Positions 8,222 through 16,298 of a stretch of DNA of 64,000 nt are shown here, piece by piece. The DNA lies in assembly GCA_902552755.1 (NCBI GenBank), contig CACDHV010000002.1:1-64000 (forward strand), given 5' to 3'. Source of the DNA: an uncultured Pelagibacteraceae bacterium. GTDB lineage: Bacteria; Pseudomonadota; Alphaproteobacteria; Pelagibacterales; Pelagibacteraceae. The notes under the pieces were generated by a model. That model saw nothing but the letters and a program-made list of their open reading frames with translations. It was not told the DNA's origin and did not search any database. Numbering within the stretch: position 1 is the stretch's first letter; the number at the start of each line of letters is the position of its first letter. The translations under genes were made by a program, and so were the position numbers.

Positions 8222-9337
8222 TTATTGCTTTGGAAAATAATCTTTTAATTCGCCTTCTCTATAAACATCTGCTGTACAACAATGTAATCCACCTCCAAAT
8301 GCATAAGCGTCTCTAAGCTCAACAGGAACAACCTCCATGCCTAATTTATCTAGTTGTTCTGCTTGGTATACTTCACTTTTTTCTACACATACAGTTTTAG
8401 GATCTAAAACTAAAACATTCATTGATAGCCATGTCGAAGAGTAACATAGAGGAGGGGGCTCGTTGTGTGCAGGTTGAGCACTATCAATAATTTCCCATCC
8501 ATTATTTTCAAACAATTTTCTTTGCTCTTTAGGAAGCCTTCTTTGAGGATTGTTAATTATTAAACCCTCCTTGATAGGTGTAAAGGTTGCATCTATATGA
8601 ATTGGATAAGGATCACCTGGAAAATTAACAGCATGAACCCTGTGATCTTTATAATGTCTTTTTAACCAATCAATTCCTTTTAAATTTGTTGTAAAACCAT
8701 GTTGTACTACTAAATCTTTACCAAATCTTAGAACGTCAGCAGCATCAAATAATGGCTCCTCTTCAGTGGTTACAAAATATTTATTTTCTGTCCATTCCAG
8801 TCTTTTTTGAATTCCTATTTTATCTGATAAGTAATCTTCTCTGTAATCCTCATCTGTTAATCTAGGTTTAGGAGCAGATTCATGTCTCATATTTGGATCT
8901 AAATTATAATATTGCTTTAAAAGTGGTCGGTAACATAGATATTCAAACCATCGGCAACGATAACTCATGGTAGCCTCTAAAATTTCATTACCAACAGTTA
9001 GCAAAACATCTCTAGGTGGCATGCATCCAAACATTGTCTCCGCTTGCCAATCAGGTGTAGATGTTTTTTGATTAAAATCAATTGGATCTGGTCTATCAAC
9101 TTTAATCCCTCTTTTTTTTAATATATTTGAGAAATTATCTAAAAGCTGATTTGCTTTATCTACAGTATCTTTAGTTCTTGGACCAAATTTTCCTCTCATA
9201 TCGCTGTCTTCTGGAACTTTGGCATCTAATGCTGGCTCAGGGGCAGGTATACAAGTACCATCTGCTTTACCTACTATTACATGTTTCAATGGATCCCATT
9301 CATTCCAACTATTTACAATTACTTTTTCATTATTCAT
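8222..9337 (-). CDS. glycine amidinotransferase-like enzyme (AGAT family)
   Basis: A 371-residue member of the amidinotransferase family (pentein fold). Family landmarks are VNSWNEWDPLKHVIVG at the start, FDAADVLRFGKDL near 200, HIDATFTP near 250 (catalytic histidine region) and GGGLHCCT near 348-355 with the nucleophilic cysteine, probably C353. AGAT moves the amidino group of arginine to glycine, giving guanidinoacetate and ornithine; other acceptors are known in bacterial relatives. It is encoded one base after the DMT transporter stop and two bases before ltaE, so arginine/glycine chemistry linked to transport is likely. The actual acceptor is not proven. Confidence 0.8.
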   Translation of the reverse strand: MNNEKVIVNSWNEWDPLKHVIVGKADGTCIPAPEPALDAKVPEDSDMRGKFGPRTKDTVDKANQLLDNFSNILKKRGIKVDRPDPIDFNQKTSTPDWQAETMFGCMPPRDVLLTVGNEILEATMSYRCRWFEYLCYRPLLKQYYNLDPNMRHESAPKPRLTDEDYREDYLSDKIGIQKRLEWTENKYFVTTEEEPLFDAADVLRFGKDLVVQHGFTTNLKGIDWLKRHYKDHRVHAVNFPGDPYPIHIDATFTPIKEGLIINNPQRRLPKEQRKLFENNGWEIIDSAQPAHNEPPPLCYSSTWLSMNVLVLDPKTVCVEKSEVYQAEQLDKLGMEVVPVELRDAYAFGGGLHCCTADVYREGELKDYFPKQ

Positions 9338-9338
9338 T

Positions 9339-10244
9339 TTAGTTTAAACCTATAAATCTTCTATTAGACTGCATAATGAGGCTGTAGTAAAAAATTGACA
9401 TAAAAATAAAAAATCCACCAATAATAGTATTCGTAGATGGGACTTCATTAATTCCCATCCATGGTAACCACACCCAGAATATTCCACCGATTACCTCAGT
9501 AAGTGAGAGTAAGGTTAGATCAGCTGCTGGAATATTTTTTGATCCAATTGAATACAAAATCAAACCCATACATACTAGAGTTCCATGAGTAGCAAATAAG
9601 GCTTCATTTTTTCCAGTAGATAAAAAATTAGCATCGTTCGACATCAACATTACAGCAGAAAATATGAAACAGAAAAAACCCGCAAAGGCTACAGTGGTAA
9701 ATTTTGGCGTTTCTTTTCTCCATCTAAGTGAAACAGAAAAAATTGAGAAACCTAATGCAGAAATAAGTCCAAACACAAGCCCTGGCAATGAATTTTTACC
9801 AGAATTGTCAAAAGCCATTATACATATACCCGATGCTGCAACTACAATCGCAATCCATACTGTTAATGAAATTTTTTCTTTTAAGAATAAAAATCCTAAT
9901 AAGGCTGTTATAAATGGCATTGCCGCAAGACAAAGTAAAGTGATAGCTGCTGTCGTATTAGTAATTGACCATATAAATGTTATCATTGCTGTACCAAGAC
10001 CAATACCTCCAATTAGACCAGATATACCAACTTTAAAATAATTTTTATAAAACTCTTTTCCTTCCTCCAGAAACAAATACATATTAAGCAAAAGAAAAAT
10101 AACTATTCCTCTTGTAAATAAATATTGCCATGGAACTGTTTCTGGTTGATCGATGTGCCTTACAACATATGGACCAAAAGACCAAAAAATACCAGCAATT
10201 AATACGATTGGGATGGCTACTTTAGGATTTTTTAAATTTAGCAT
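9339..10244 (-). CDS. DMT-superfamily (EamA) transporter
   Basis: A 301-residue inner-membrane protein with ten hydrophobic segments in two EamA repeats (AMPFITALLGFLFLKEKIS in the first, LTEVIGGIFWVWL in the second). It is the first gene of a three-gene operon with the amidinotransferase and threonine aldolase, with a one-base gap to the next start. Export or import of an amino acid or guanidino compound is a reasonable inference from this position, but the family does not reveal its substrate. Its start is divergent from the NifU-like gene over a 78-base region. Confidence 0.85.
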   Translation of the reverse strand: MLNLKNPKVAIPIVLIAGIFWSFGPYVVRHIDQPETVPWQYLFTRGIVIFLLLNMYLFLEEGKEFYKNYFKVGISGLIGGIGLGTAMITFIWSITNTTAAITLLCLAAMPFITALLGFLFLKEKISLTVWIAIVVAASGICIMAFDNSGKNSLPGLVFGLISALGFSIFSVSLRWRKETPKFTTVAFAGFFCFIFSAVMLMSNDANFLSTGKNEALFATHGTLVCMGLILYSIGSKNIPAADLTLLSLTEVIGGIFWVWLPWMGINEVPSTNTIIGGFFIFMSIFYYSLIMQSNRRFIGLN

Positions 10245-10289
10245 GTGCTATTTTTTTATTTAAGAAGTATGAAAATATAAATATAAATT

Positions 10290-10297
10290 TGTATAAT
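10290..10297 (+). promoter_or_regulatory. candidate extended -10 for NifU-like gene
   Basis: TGTATAAT, a perfect extended -10 hexamer, lies 25 bases upstream of the ATG at 10323 in the divergent region. No convincing -35 box is seen. This was found by eye only. Confidence 0.4.
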
Positions 10298-10322
10298 AAC
10301 AATCAAATAAATACTCAAATTA

Positions 10323-10718
10323 ATGGATATTAATATTTTAAAAATAGCTTCTGATACCAAAAACAATAAACATATTTATAACTGCACTCATTCGATGAAA
10401 TATAAAAGTCAAATTTGTGGTGATGAGATTGAAATTTTTTTAATTATTAAAGACAATGTTATAAAAGATTTTTCTTATCAATCTCAATCTTGCATATATT
10501 GCAATGCATCTGCAAATTTAGCTACAAAAAATTTTAAGAAAAAAAGTAAAGATAAAATTAAAAATTTTTTAAAATTATTGGATAAGTTTAATGATAAAGA
10601 AAATATTTCATTTCCAAGTGAATGGAAAGAGTTTAAAAAAATCTTTGATAAAAAAAATTATGCAAGAAAAGAATGTTTAACGCTTCCAATAAAAGCTTTA
10701 AAAAAAGTAATACAATAA
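10323..10718 (+). CDS. NifU/SufU-like iron-sulfur scaffold protein
   Basis: A 131-residue NifU_N-type domain. The three cysteine sites of U-type scaffolds can be recognised: QICGDEIEIF near residue 38, SCIYCNASANLAT near 59-62, and KECLTLPIKAL near 119. Each is followed by the expected residues. The protein should hold a nascent Fe-S cluster or act as sulfur acceptor in the cytosol. It is not next to suf genes here; it is followed immediately by an HPP-family membrane protein whose ATG comes directly after the TAA stop. A specialised rather than general scaffold is possible. Confidence 0.75.
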   Translation: MDINILKIASDTKNNKHIYNCTHSMKYKSQICGDEIEIFLIIKDNVIKDFSYQSQSCIYCNASANLATKNFKKKSKDKIKNFLKLLDKFNDKENISFPSEWKEFKKIFDKKNYARKECLTLPIKALKKVIQ

Positions 10719-11180
10719 ATGAACAAAGATAAAATTATAAGATCCTTTTTAGCGTTGATTTTTTCAACTATAACAATTGGTGTTCTCACTTTATTAACTT
10801 ATAAAACTAATTTTGGACTTTTTTTAATTGCATCATTTGGATCCTCAATGGTCCTTTTATATGGTTACCCAGAAAGTCCATTTGCGAAACCTAAAAATAT
10901 ATTATTTGGTCATCTAGTAACTTCAACAATTGGAATTCTATTTTATAATTTTATCCCATTTCCAATTTATATATCAATACCTTTAGCGGTAGGTCTCGGT
11001 GTTGGATTTATGATTTTACTAGATGTAACCCACCCCCCAGCTGGAGGAAATCCTATTATAGTTATATTGGGCTCAGTATCGTTTGACTATTTATTCTCCC
11101 CAATATTAACTGGATGTTTGATTATAATAGCCTTTGGAATTATTCTGAATAAATTCGTTGCTAAAAAGAAATACCCCTAA
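10719..11180 (+). CDS. HPP-family integral membrane protein
   Basis: A 153-residue protein with four hydrophobic segments and the family signature THPPAGGNPI near residues 108-117, after an LLDV segment. HPP proteins are inner-membrane proteins, some of which have been linked to nitrite transport, but this is not established for this branch. The ATG is directly adjacent to the stop of the NifU-like gene, so the two form a two-gene unit. A new promoter for formate dehydrogenase follows. Confidence 0.8.
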   Translation: MNKDKIIRSFLALIFSTITIGVLTLLTYKTNFGLFLIASFGSSMVLLYGYPESPFAKPKNILFGHLVTSTIGILFYNFIPFPIYISIPLAVGLGVGFMILLDVTHPPAGGNPIIVILGSVSFDYLFSPILTGCLIIIAFGIILNKFVAKKKYP

Positions 11181-11195
11181 TCAAGTACTATTCGT

Positions 11196-11225
11196 TTGAT
11201 TGATGTTCTTATTTTATGCTACACT
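11196..11225 (+). promoter_or_regulatory. promoter of formate dehydrogenase
   Basis: TTGATT, 18 bases, then TACACT, in the only sizeable gap before fdh. It predicts a leader of about 48 bases that includes a clear AGGAG ribosome site at 11270-11274. It is one of the better-formed promoters in the window. Confidence 0.55.
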
Positions 11226-11279
11226 TTCATAAGAAAATATCTATAGAGAGATTTTAAAACATAAATATTAGGAGAAAAA

Positions 11280-12479
11280 ATGAAAGTACTTTGCGTGTTA
11301 TATGATGATCCTAAAGGTGGTATGCCTAAAGCTTACCCTTTATCAGATCTTCCAAAATTAGAAAAATACCCTGATGGAATGACTTTACCTAGTCCAAAAG
11401 GTAGGGATTTCACACCTGGAGAATTATTAGGATGTGTATCTGGTGAATTAGGATTAAGAAAATTTTTAGAGAGCAATGGTCATGAGTTAGTTGTAACAAA
11501 TAGTAAAGATGGAGAAGGATGCGAGGCTGATAAACATATAGTAGATGCAGATATAGTTATTTCTCAACCATTCTTTCCTTATTATTTAACAAAAGAAAAG
11601 ATTGAAAAAGCAAAAAACTTGAAAATGGCAATAACTGCAGGAATTGGCTCAGATCACGTAGATTTGCAAGCAGCAATGGATCATAAAATTGATGTCGTAG
11701 AAGTTACTTTCTGTAACTCAAGATCAGTTGCTGAGCATATAGTAATGATGATAGTTTCACTTGTTCGAGATTACCACAACCAACATCGAATCGTAAATGA
11801 AGGTGGATGGAATATAGCAGACGCTGTTCAAAGATCTTACGATGTTGAGGGAATGCATATTGGAACTGTAGCAGCTGGAAGAATTGGATTAGATGCACTC
11901 AGAAAAATGAAACCTTTTGATGTTCATCTTCACTATTTTGATAGGCATAGATTGCCTGAGTCAGTTGAAAAGGAATTAAATCTTACTTTCCATGAAACTG
12001 TGGAGTCTATGGTTAAAGTATGTGATGTTGTAACAATCAACTGTCCTCTGCATCCTGAAACAGAAAACTTATTTGATGATGAAATGATAGGTAAAATGAA
12101 AAAAGGTGCATATATTGTAAATACTGCAAGAGGTAAAATTTGTAATAGAGATGCAATAGCAAAAGCCTTGAAGAGTGGACAATTAAGTGGATATGCGGGA
12201 GATGTATGGTTTCCTCAACCAGCTCCAAACGATCACGTGTGGAGAACAATGCCAAACCATGGAATGACACCTCATACTTCTGGAACATCACTATCTGCTC
12301 AAGCTAGATATGCTGATGGTGTGAGAGAAATCCTGGAATGTTTCTTTGAAGGTAGTGAAATACGTAACCAATACTTGATTGTTAAAGATGGACAATTAGC
12401 TGGAATGGGAGCGCATTCTTATAGTAAAGGAAGCGCTACCGGTGGTTCAGAGGAAGCGGCAAAATATCAAAAAAAATAG
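11280..12479 (+). CDS. fdh: NAD-dependent formate dehydrogenase
   Basis: A 399-residue cofactor-free formate dehydrogenase of the D-2-hydroxyacid family, near-identical in length to the Pseudomonas sp. 101 enzyme. It oxidises formate to CO2 with NAD. Seen are FCNSRSVAEH near 143-152 (formate-binding asparagine), the GTVAAGRIGLDALR nucleotide site near 196-209, YFDRHRLPE with the NAD-selective aspartate, NTARGKICNRD (catalytic arginine) and TPHTSGTSLSAQARYADG (catalytic histidine). It has its own promoter and a strong AGGAG site. It supplies energy from one-carbon compounds, a known feature of SAR11. Confidence 0.95.
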   Translation: MKVLCVLYDDPKGGMPKAYPLSDLPKLEKYPDGMTLPSPKGRDFTPGELLGCVSGELGLRKFLESNGHELVVTNSKDGEGCEADKHIVDADIVISQPFFPYYLTKEKIEKAKNLKMAITAGIGSDHVDLQAAMDHKIDVVEVTFCNSRSVAEHIVMMIVSLVRDYHNQHRIVNEGGWNIADAVQRSYDVEGMHIGTVAAGRIGLDALRKMKPFDVHLHYFDRHRLPESVEKELNLTFHETVESMVKVCDVVTINCPLHPETENLFDDEMIGKMKKGAYIVNTARGKICNRDAIAKALKSGQLSGYAGDVWFPQPAPNDHVWRTMPNHGMTPHTSGTSLSAQARYADGVREILECFFEGSEIRNQYLIVKDGQLAGMGAHSYSKGSATGGSEEAAKYQKK

Positions 12480-12496
12480 AGTTTTAAATAGAAATT

Positions 12497-12537
12497 ATTA
12501 AAGGTAAGCTATCAGTATTTAGATAGCTACCTTTAAT
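12497..12537 (+). promoter_or_regulatory. strong hairpin covering the msrA start codon
   Basis: The arms ATTAAAGGTA/TACCTTTAAT (10 bp) and GCTATC/GATAGC (6 bp) are separated by a single bulged A, with an 8-base loop. The right arm ends inside the msrA ATG (12536-12538). No T-run follows on the plus strand, so it is a poor intrinsic terminator for fdh. It could block msrA translation or protect the fdh mRNA end. Confidence 0.6.
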
Positions 12538-13114
12538 GAAAAAATTTTTATCAATAATTTTCTTTCTTATTTCTTCAACCAGCTTCGCCAATTCACCAAA
12601 TTTTGAAAAAGCCTATTTTGCTGGAGGATGTTTTTGGTGTATGGAAGAGTCTTTTGAAAATATTCTTGGTGTTTCAAAAGTTATCTCTGGCTACTCAGGT
12701 GGCACTACTGAAAATCCAACATATAAAGAAGTTACATACGGAAATACAGGCCATTTTGAGGTTATTGAAGTCATATATATTCCAGAAGTAGTTAGCTATG
12801 AAAAACTCTTAGAAGAATTCTGGGTAAACATTGATCCCTTTGATGCTGTAGGGCAATTTTGTGACAAGGGATATAGTTACAGATCAGTGGCATTTTATCA
12901 AAATGATAAGCAAAAAAACTTAATAGAAAATAGTATTAAGGAAATAGAGAAAAAATTTAAAAAAAAAGTAGTAACTTATGTAAGAAAATTTGATAAATTT
13001 TATATTGCAGAGGCTGTTCATCAAGATTATTACCAAATAAATTTTCTTAATTACTTAAGATATAAAAAAGGATGTAGACGCGAAGCAATATTAAATAGTA
13101 TTTGGGGGTCTTAG
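12536..13114 (+). CDS. msrA: peptide methionine sulfoxide reductase MsrA, exported
   Basis: A 192-residue MsrA that reduces methionine-S-sulfoxide in proteins. The N-terminus (about 18 residues, KKFLSIIFFLISSTSFA) looks like a signal peptide, so it acts in the periplasm, unlike most cytosolic MsrA. The catalytic GCFWCMEE motif is at residues 31-38 with C32 as nucleophile. Further family features are SGYSGG, GHFEVIEV, DQFCDKG-like GQFCDKGYSYRS and AEAVHQDYY. The start codon lies in the arm of a strong hairpin shared with the fdh 3' region. It protects exported proteins from oxidation, which fits a surface-ocean lifestyle. Confidence 0.92.
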   Translation: MKKFLSIIFFLISSTSFANSPNFEKAYFAGGCFWCMEESFENILGVSKVISGYSGGTTENPTYKEVTYGNTGHFEVIEVIYIPEVVSYEKLLEEFWVNIDPFDAVGQFCDKGYSYRSVAFYQNDKQKNLIENSIKEIEKKFKKKVVTYVRKFDKFYIAEAVHQDYYQINFLNYLRYKKGCRREAILNSIWGS

Positions 13115-13115
13115 A

Positions 13116-14123
13116 ATGTCTGTGGTTAGTAAATACGTATCTTTAAAAAATTATATTCCAACCGGCTTACCAAAAGAGACAGATTTTGAAATAAAATCAA
13201 AAGAAATTTCAATTAATGATGAAAAAAATATTTTAGTGTCAAATTCATGGATATCAGTTGATCCATACATGCGTGCAAGAATGACCGAGAGAAAAAATTA
13301 TAAACCACCATTTAAAATCGGTGAAGAAATGGAAGGGTATGCAATTGGTAAAGTAAAAATCTCAAATGACAGAAGTTTTAAAATTGGAGATTTAGTATTT
13401 AGTAGTCTTGGTATGAGAGATAATTTTGTTTGCAATGCTGATGAGCTCAAAAAACTTAATCCAATAAATATACCTATACAATCTTATTTAGGACCACTAG
13501 GAATGACTGGTCATACAGCTTATATAGGTCTGTTAAAACACGGTGAATTGAAAGCTGGACAGACAGTTTTAGTTTCTTCTGCTGGAGGGAGTGTTGGATC
13601 TACAGTTTGTCAAATTGCAAAAAATCTTGGATGTAAAGTTATTGCAAGCACAGGGTCTGATGAAAAAGTTGATTGGCTAAAAAATGAATTAAAAGTTGAT
13701 CATGCTTTTAATTATAAGAAAGTTGAAAACCTTGTATTACATTTCAAGGAAATTTGTCCTGATGGTTTTGATCTTTATTTTGACAATGTTGGTGGAGACT
13801 TTTTAGAATCCGCAATTTTTCAAATGAAAACATATGGTCGTATTGTGATTTGTGGAAGAATTTCACAGATGAATGCAACAAATCCTGGATCTGGTTTGAA
13901 AAATATGGCTTATGTTTTAGTAAAAAGACTTACAATTAAAGGATTTCTTATTTTTGATCACGATAATGAAAGAGAGCCATTTGAAACTGAAATGTCAAAA
14001 TGGTTGGCGGATGGTAAAATAAAATTTAAAGAAACTATCTACGAAGGAATAGAGAATGCTCCAAAGTCATTTATTGATTTATTAAACGGTAAAAATATTG
14101 GCAAAATGCTTGTCAAAATTTAG
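13116..14123 (+). CDS. NADP-dependent medium-chain oxidoreductase (CurA/LTB4DH-like)
   Basis: A 335-residue zinc-free medium-chain reductase of the leukotriene B4 12-hydroxydehydrogenase/CurA group, which reduces the double bond of enones and enals using NADPH. Seen are WISVDPYMRARM near 44-55, GPLGMTGHTAYIGL near 129-142, the nucleotide motif SSAGGSVGSTVCQIAK near 155-170 and YFDNVGGDFL near 222-231, with GRI near 246 for NADPH. It starts one base after the msrA stop, with GGGGGTC as ribosome site. Detoxifying lipid-oxidation products would fit beside MsrA, but this is an inference. Confidence 0.85.
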   Translation: MSVVSKYVSLKNYIPTGLPKETDFEIKSKEISINDEKNILVSNSWISVDPYMRARMTERKNYKPPFKIGEEMEGYAIGKVKISNDRSFKIGDLVFSSLGMRDNFVCNADELKKLNPINIPIQSYLGPLGMTGHTAYIGLLKHGELKAGQTVLVSSAGGSVGSTVCQIAKNLGCKVIASTGSDEKVDWLKNELKVDHAFNYKKVENLVLHFKEICPDGFDLYFDNVGGDFLESAIFQMKTYGRIVICGRISQMNATNPGSGLKNMAYVLVKRLTIKGFLIFDHDNEREPFETEMSKWLADGKIKFKETIYEGIENAPKSFIDLLNGKNIGKMLVKI

Positions 14124-14156
14124 TTTAGAAATTTTGTGACTTAAAATCCTCAATAA

Positions 14157-15005
14157 ATGATTAAAACATTTCCTTTACTATTTATATTGCTATGGTCATC
14201 CGCATTCATCTCAGGTGATATTATAGTTCAGAATGCATCACCTTTTGCAGCACTTGCCTTTAGATTTGGAATAGTAACTATAGGTTTCTTCTTATTCGCG
14301 CTACTTAAAAGAGAGATAATTTTTACAAAAGCAAGATATATATTAGAAAGTATAACTACAGGTGTATTATTTCATGGATTATATCTTGGTGGTTGTTGGT
14401 ACGCTTTTCATGTAGGAGTTCCTGCAAGTGTTGTAGCATTAATTGTTACTCTTCAACCAATATTAACTAATTTATTATCAGGACCAATATACAAAGAGGT
14501 AATAGGATGGAGGCAGTGGGTTGGTATTGTGTTTGGGTTTGTAGGCTCGTTGCTAGTACTTGGAGTAGATTTTGGAGAAGAATTTCCTAAAGATGGATTA
14601 TTAACTTGTTTTATTGCCCTTGCTGCAATCACTACAGGAACCTTGTGGCAAAAAAAACTAAGCGGCAATGTATCTTTATCAGTTAATAATGGATTTCAAG
14701 CTTTTGGGGGCTGTTCTTTTAATTTAATTTTAATATCAATATTTGAAACTCCCTATATAAATTTTACAACAGGATTTTTATTTGGAATGACACATCAGAT
14801 TATTCTAGTGTCGTTTGGAGCTTTTACAATTTTAATGTTTTTAATAAAAGCAGGTTCAGTAAGTAAAACTTCAACATTATTTTTTCTTGTCCCTCCTACA
14901 ACAGCTGTAATGGCTTATTTATTTTTAGGGGAAAAATTATCCAATGTTGATATAGCGGGGTTTATACTTGCGACAATTGGTGTTTATATTGCTACTAGAA
15001 AGTAA
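14157..15005 (+). CDS. DMT-superfamily (EamA) transporter
   Basis: A 282-residue membrane protein with ten hydrophobic segments, beginning PLLFILLWSSAFISGD, the usual N-terminus of the RhaT/YdcZ-like EamA branch. Loops of note are ALAFRFG, VALIVTLQPILT and the second-half FFLVPPTTAVMAYLFLGEKL. It is the most divergent of the four EamA proteins in the window. The TAA stop is directly followed by the GTG start of a 59-residue membrane ORF. Substrate unknown. Confidence 0.85.
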   Translation: MIKTFPLLFILLWSSAFISGDIIVQNASPFAALAFRFGIVTIGFFLFALLKREIIFTKARYILESITTGVLFHGLYLGGCWYAFHVGVPASVVALIVTLQPILTNLLSGPIYKEVIGWRQWVGIVFGFVGSLLVLGVDFGEEFPKDGLLTCFIALAAITTGTLWQKKLSGNVSLSVNNGFQAFGGCSFNLILISIFETPYINFTTGFLFGMTHQIILVSFGAFTILMFLIKAGSVSKTSTLFFLVPPTTAVMAYLFLGEKLSNVDIAGFILATIGVYIATRK

Positions 15006-15185
15006 GTGAAAATTTTAAATTTTATAAAAAAATTTTATCGGCCTTTTGTGATAACTTATCTTTTTTTTTCGATTGGCATAAGTTTTTATCCATCCTTTGA
15101 ATTTTATTCATTTAAAGGGCAATTATTGATATTTGCTGTATCTATATTTAACGGAATACTAGGAGTTTATATTAAAAAATTATAA
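15006..15185 (+). CDS. small two-helix membrane protein, 59 residues
   Basis: GTG start directly after the transporter stop. Two hydrophobic helices (about residues 14-28 and 38-56) are separated by a short aromatic loop, with basic residues at both ends (KKFYRPF, YIKKL). The positive-inside pattern and the tight position support a real protein, perhaps working with the transporter. The 3' end overlaps the convergent oxidase gene by six bases. No family recognised. Confidence 0.55.
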   Translation: MKILNFIKKFYRPFVITYLFFSIGISFYPSFEFYSFKGQLLIFAVSIFNGILGVYIKKL

Positions 15186-16283
15186 AACGTAAGGTTCTGG
15201 TCTAGCATTACTTTTTAAAACTCTTTCTACATCAAAAACACTTATATCTATTGATTGGTAGCTACCTGTTGTGATCAATTCAGTCAGAGCCCTTCCAATA
15301 CCTGGTGCCTGCATTAAACCTCTTCCAGTGAAGCCAGAGGCTAAATAAACATTGTCATATTTTGGATGTTTGCCTACAACTGCGTTGTTATCAAGTTTAT
15401 TACAATCATAAAATCCTGCCCAACCTCCGGTTAATTTTAGTTCTTCAAAGGCTGGAACTCTTTTTGCGAGAGCAGGCCAAACTAATTCTTCAAAATCATT
15501 CCATGCTGGTTCTAAATCTTTCGCATCAAATACAGATATAGGTGAACCTGCTAAGAACTCTTTACCCTCTGGTCTCCAATATACACCTGTTGTTAAATCT
15601 CCAGTTAGTGGCATATCAGGAAAATGTTTTGGACATTTAACTCGAAATACAGTGTGCTTTTGTGGTTCAACTGGAATATCTGATAACAATTCTTTAGTCC
15701 AACATCCTGCTGCTGAAATGATAGTTTTTGCATTTATCTCAGACAAATTTTTAATGTCACCCTTTAAAAATTCTGCCCCTAACTCAATTGCTTTACTTTT
15801 TAAAGCACTATGAAACATAAAAGGATCAATCCAACCTTCACTTTTATTATCAGTATAAGTGGCTGTCTCTATCCCCTCATTATTTATATATGGAAAAATT
15901 TTATTTAATTCTGAACCTTTAATATTTTTTGTACCAGCATCGCATTCTCTATGATTTTCTAATGCTCGGTATTGTTCTTCTGCATGTTCTGGTCCAAACA
16001 TTAAAAGGTATCCATTAGGAACCATGCTTGCTGTTGGGTTCGGATTTTTTTTTGTTTTTAATAATTCTGGTATTTTAAAAATGAATTCTCTAGCAAATTT
16101 ACCTAGAAGAATGTTTTCTTTTTGAAAAAATTGTCTTCTAAATCCACCTAAAGATAAAGGAAATGAGGCAGTCTTATATGTAGGGTCTCTCTCTATTACC
16201 TTAACTTTTCTACCTTCTATTGATAAAAAGTAGGCAGTTGCAGCGCCTATTATACCTCCACCAACTATGACGACATCATCCAT
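15180..16283 (-). CDS. FAD-dependent oxidoreductase, DAO family
   Basis: A 367-residue flavoprotein of the glycine oxidase/sarcosine oxidase/D-amino-acid oxidase type. The dinucleotide-binding start is VVIVGGGIIGAATAYFL at residues 4-20, with the acidic VIERD that binds the ADP ribose. TIISAAGCWTKEL near 185 and the C-terminal VYLASGFTGRGLMQAPGIGRA are the family FAD and substrate segments. It should oxidise a small amine or N-methyl amino acid in the cytosol; the substrate is unknown. It converges with the small membrane ORF, and is followed upstream on the same strand by the PQQ-type dehydrogenase gene. Confidence 0.85.
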   Translation of the reverse strand: MDDVVIVGGGIIGAATAYFLSIEGRKVKVIERDPTYKTASFPLSLGGFRRQFFQKENILLGKFAREFIFKIPELLKTKKNPNPTASMVPNGYLLMFGPEHAEEQYRALENHRECDAGTKNIKGSELNKIFPYINNEGIETATYTDNKSEGWIDPFMFHSALKSKAIELGAEFLKGDIKNLSEINAKTIISAAGCWTKELLSDIPVEPQKHTVFRVKCPKHFPDMPLTGDLTTGVYWRPEGKEFLAGSPISVFDAKDLEPAWNDFEELVWPALAKRVPAFEELKLTGGWAGFYDCNKLDNNAVVGKHPKYDNVYLASGFTGRGLMQAPGIGRALTELITTGSYQSIDISVFDVERVLKSNARPEPYVL

Positions 16284-16298
16284 AAACTTTAATATATA

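Noticed and set aside
9664..10041. 125-codon open frame on the plus strand inside the EamA gene at 9339-10244
   Set aside because: It is antisense to conserved transmembrane sequence; its composition is that of a reverse-strand shadow and no family is seen.
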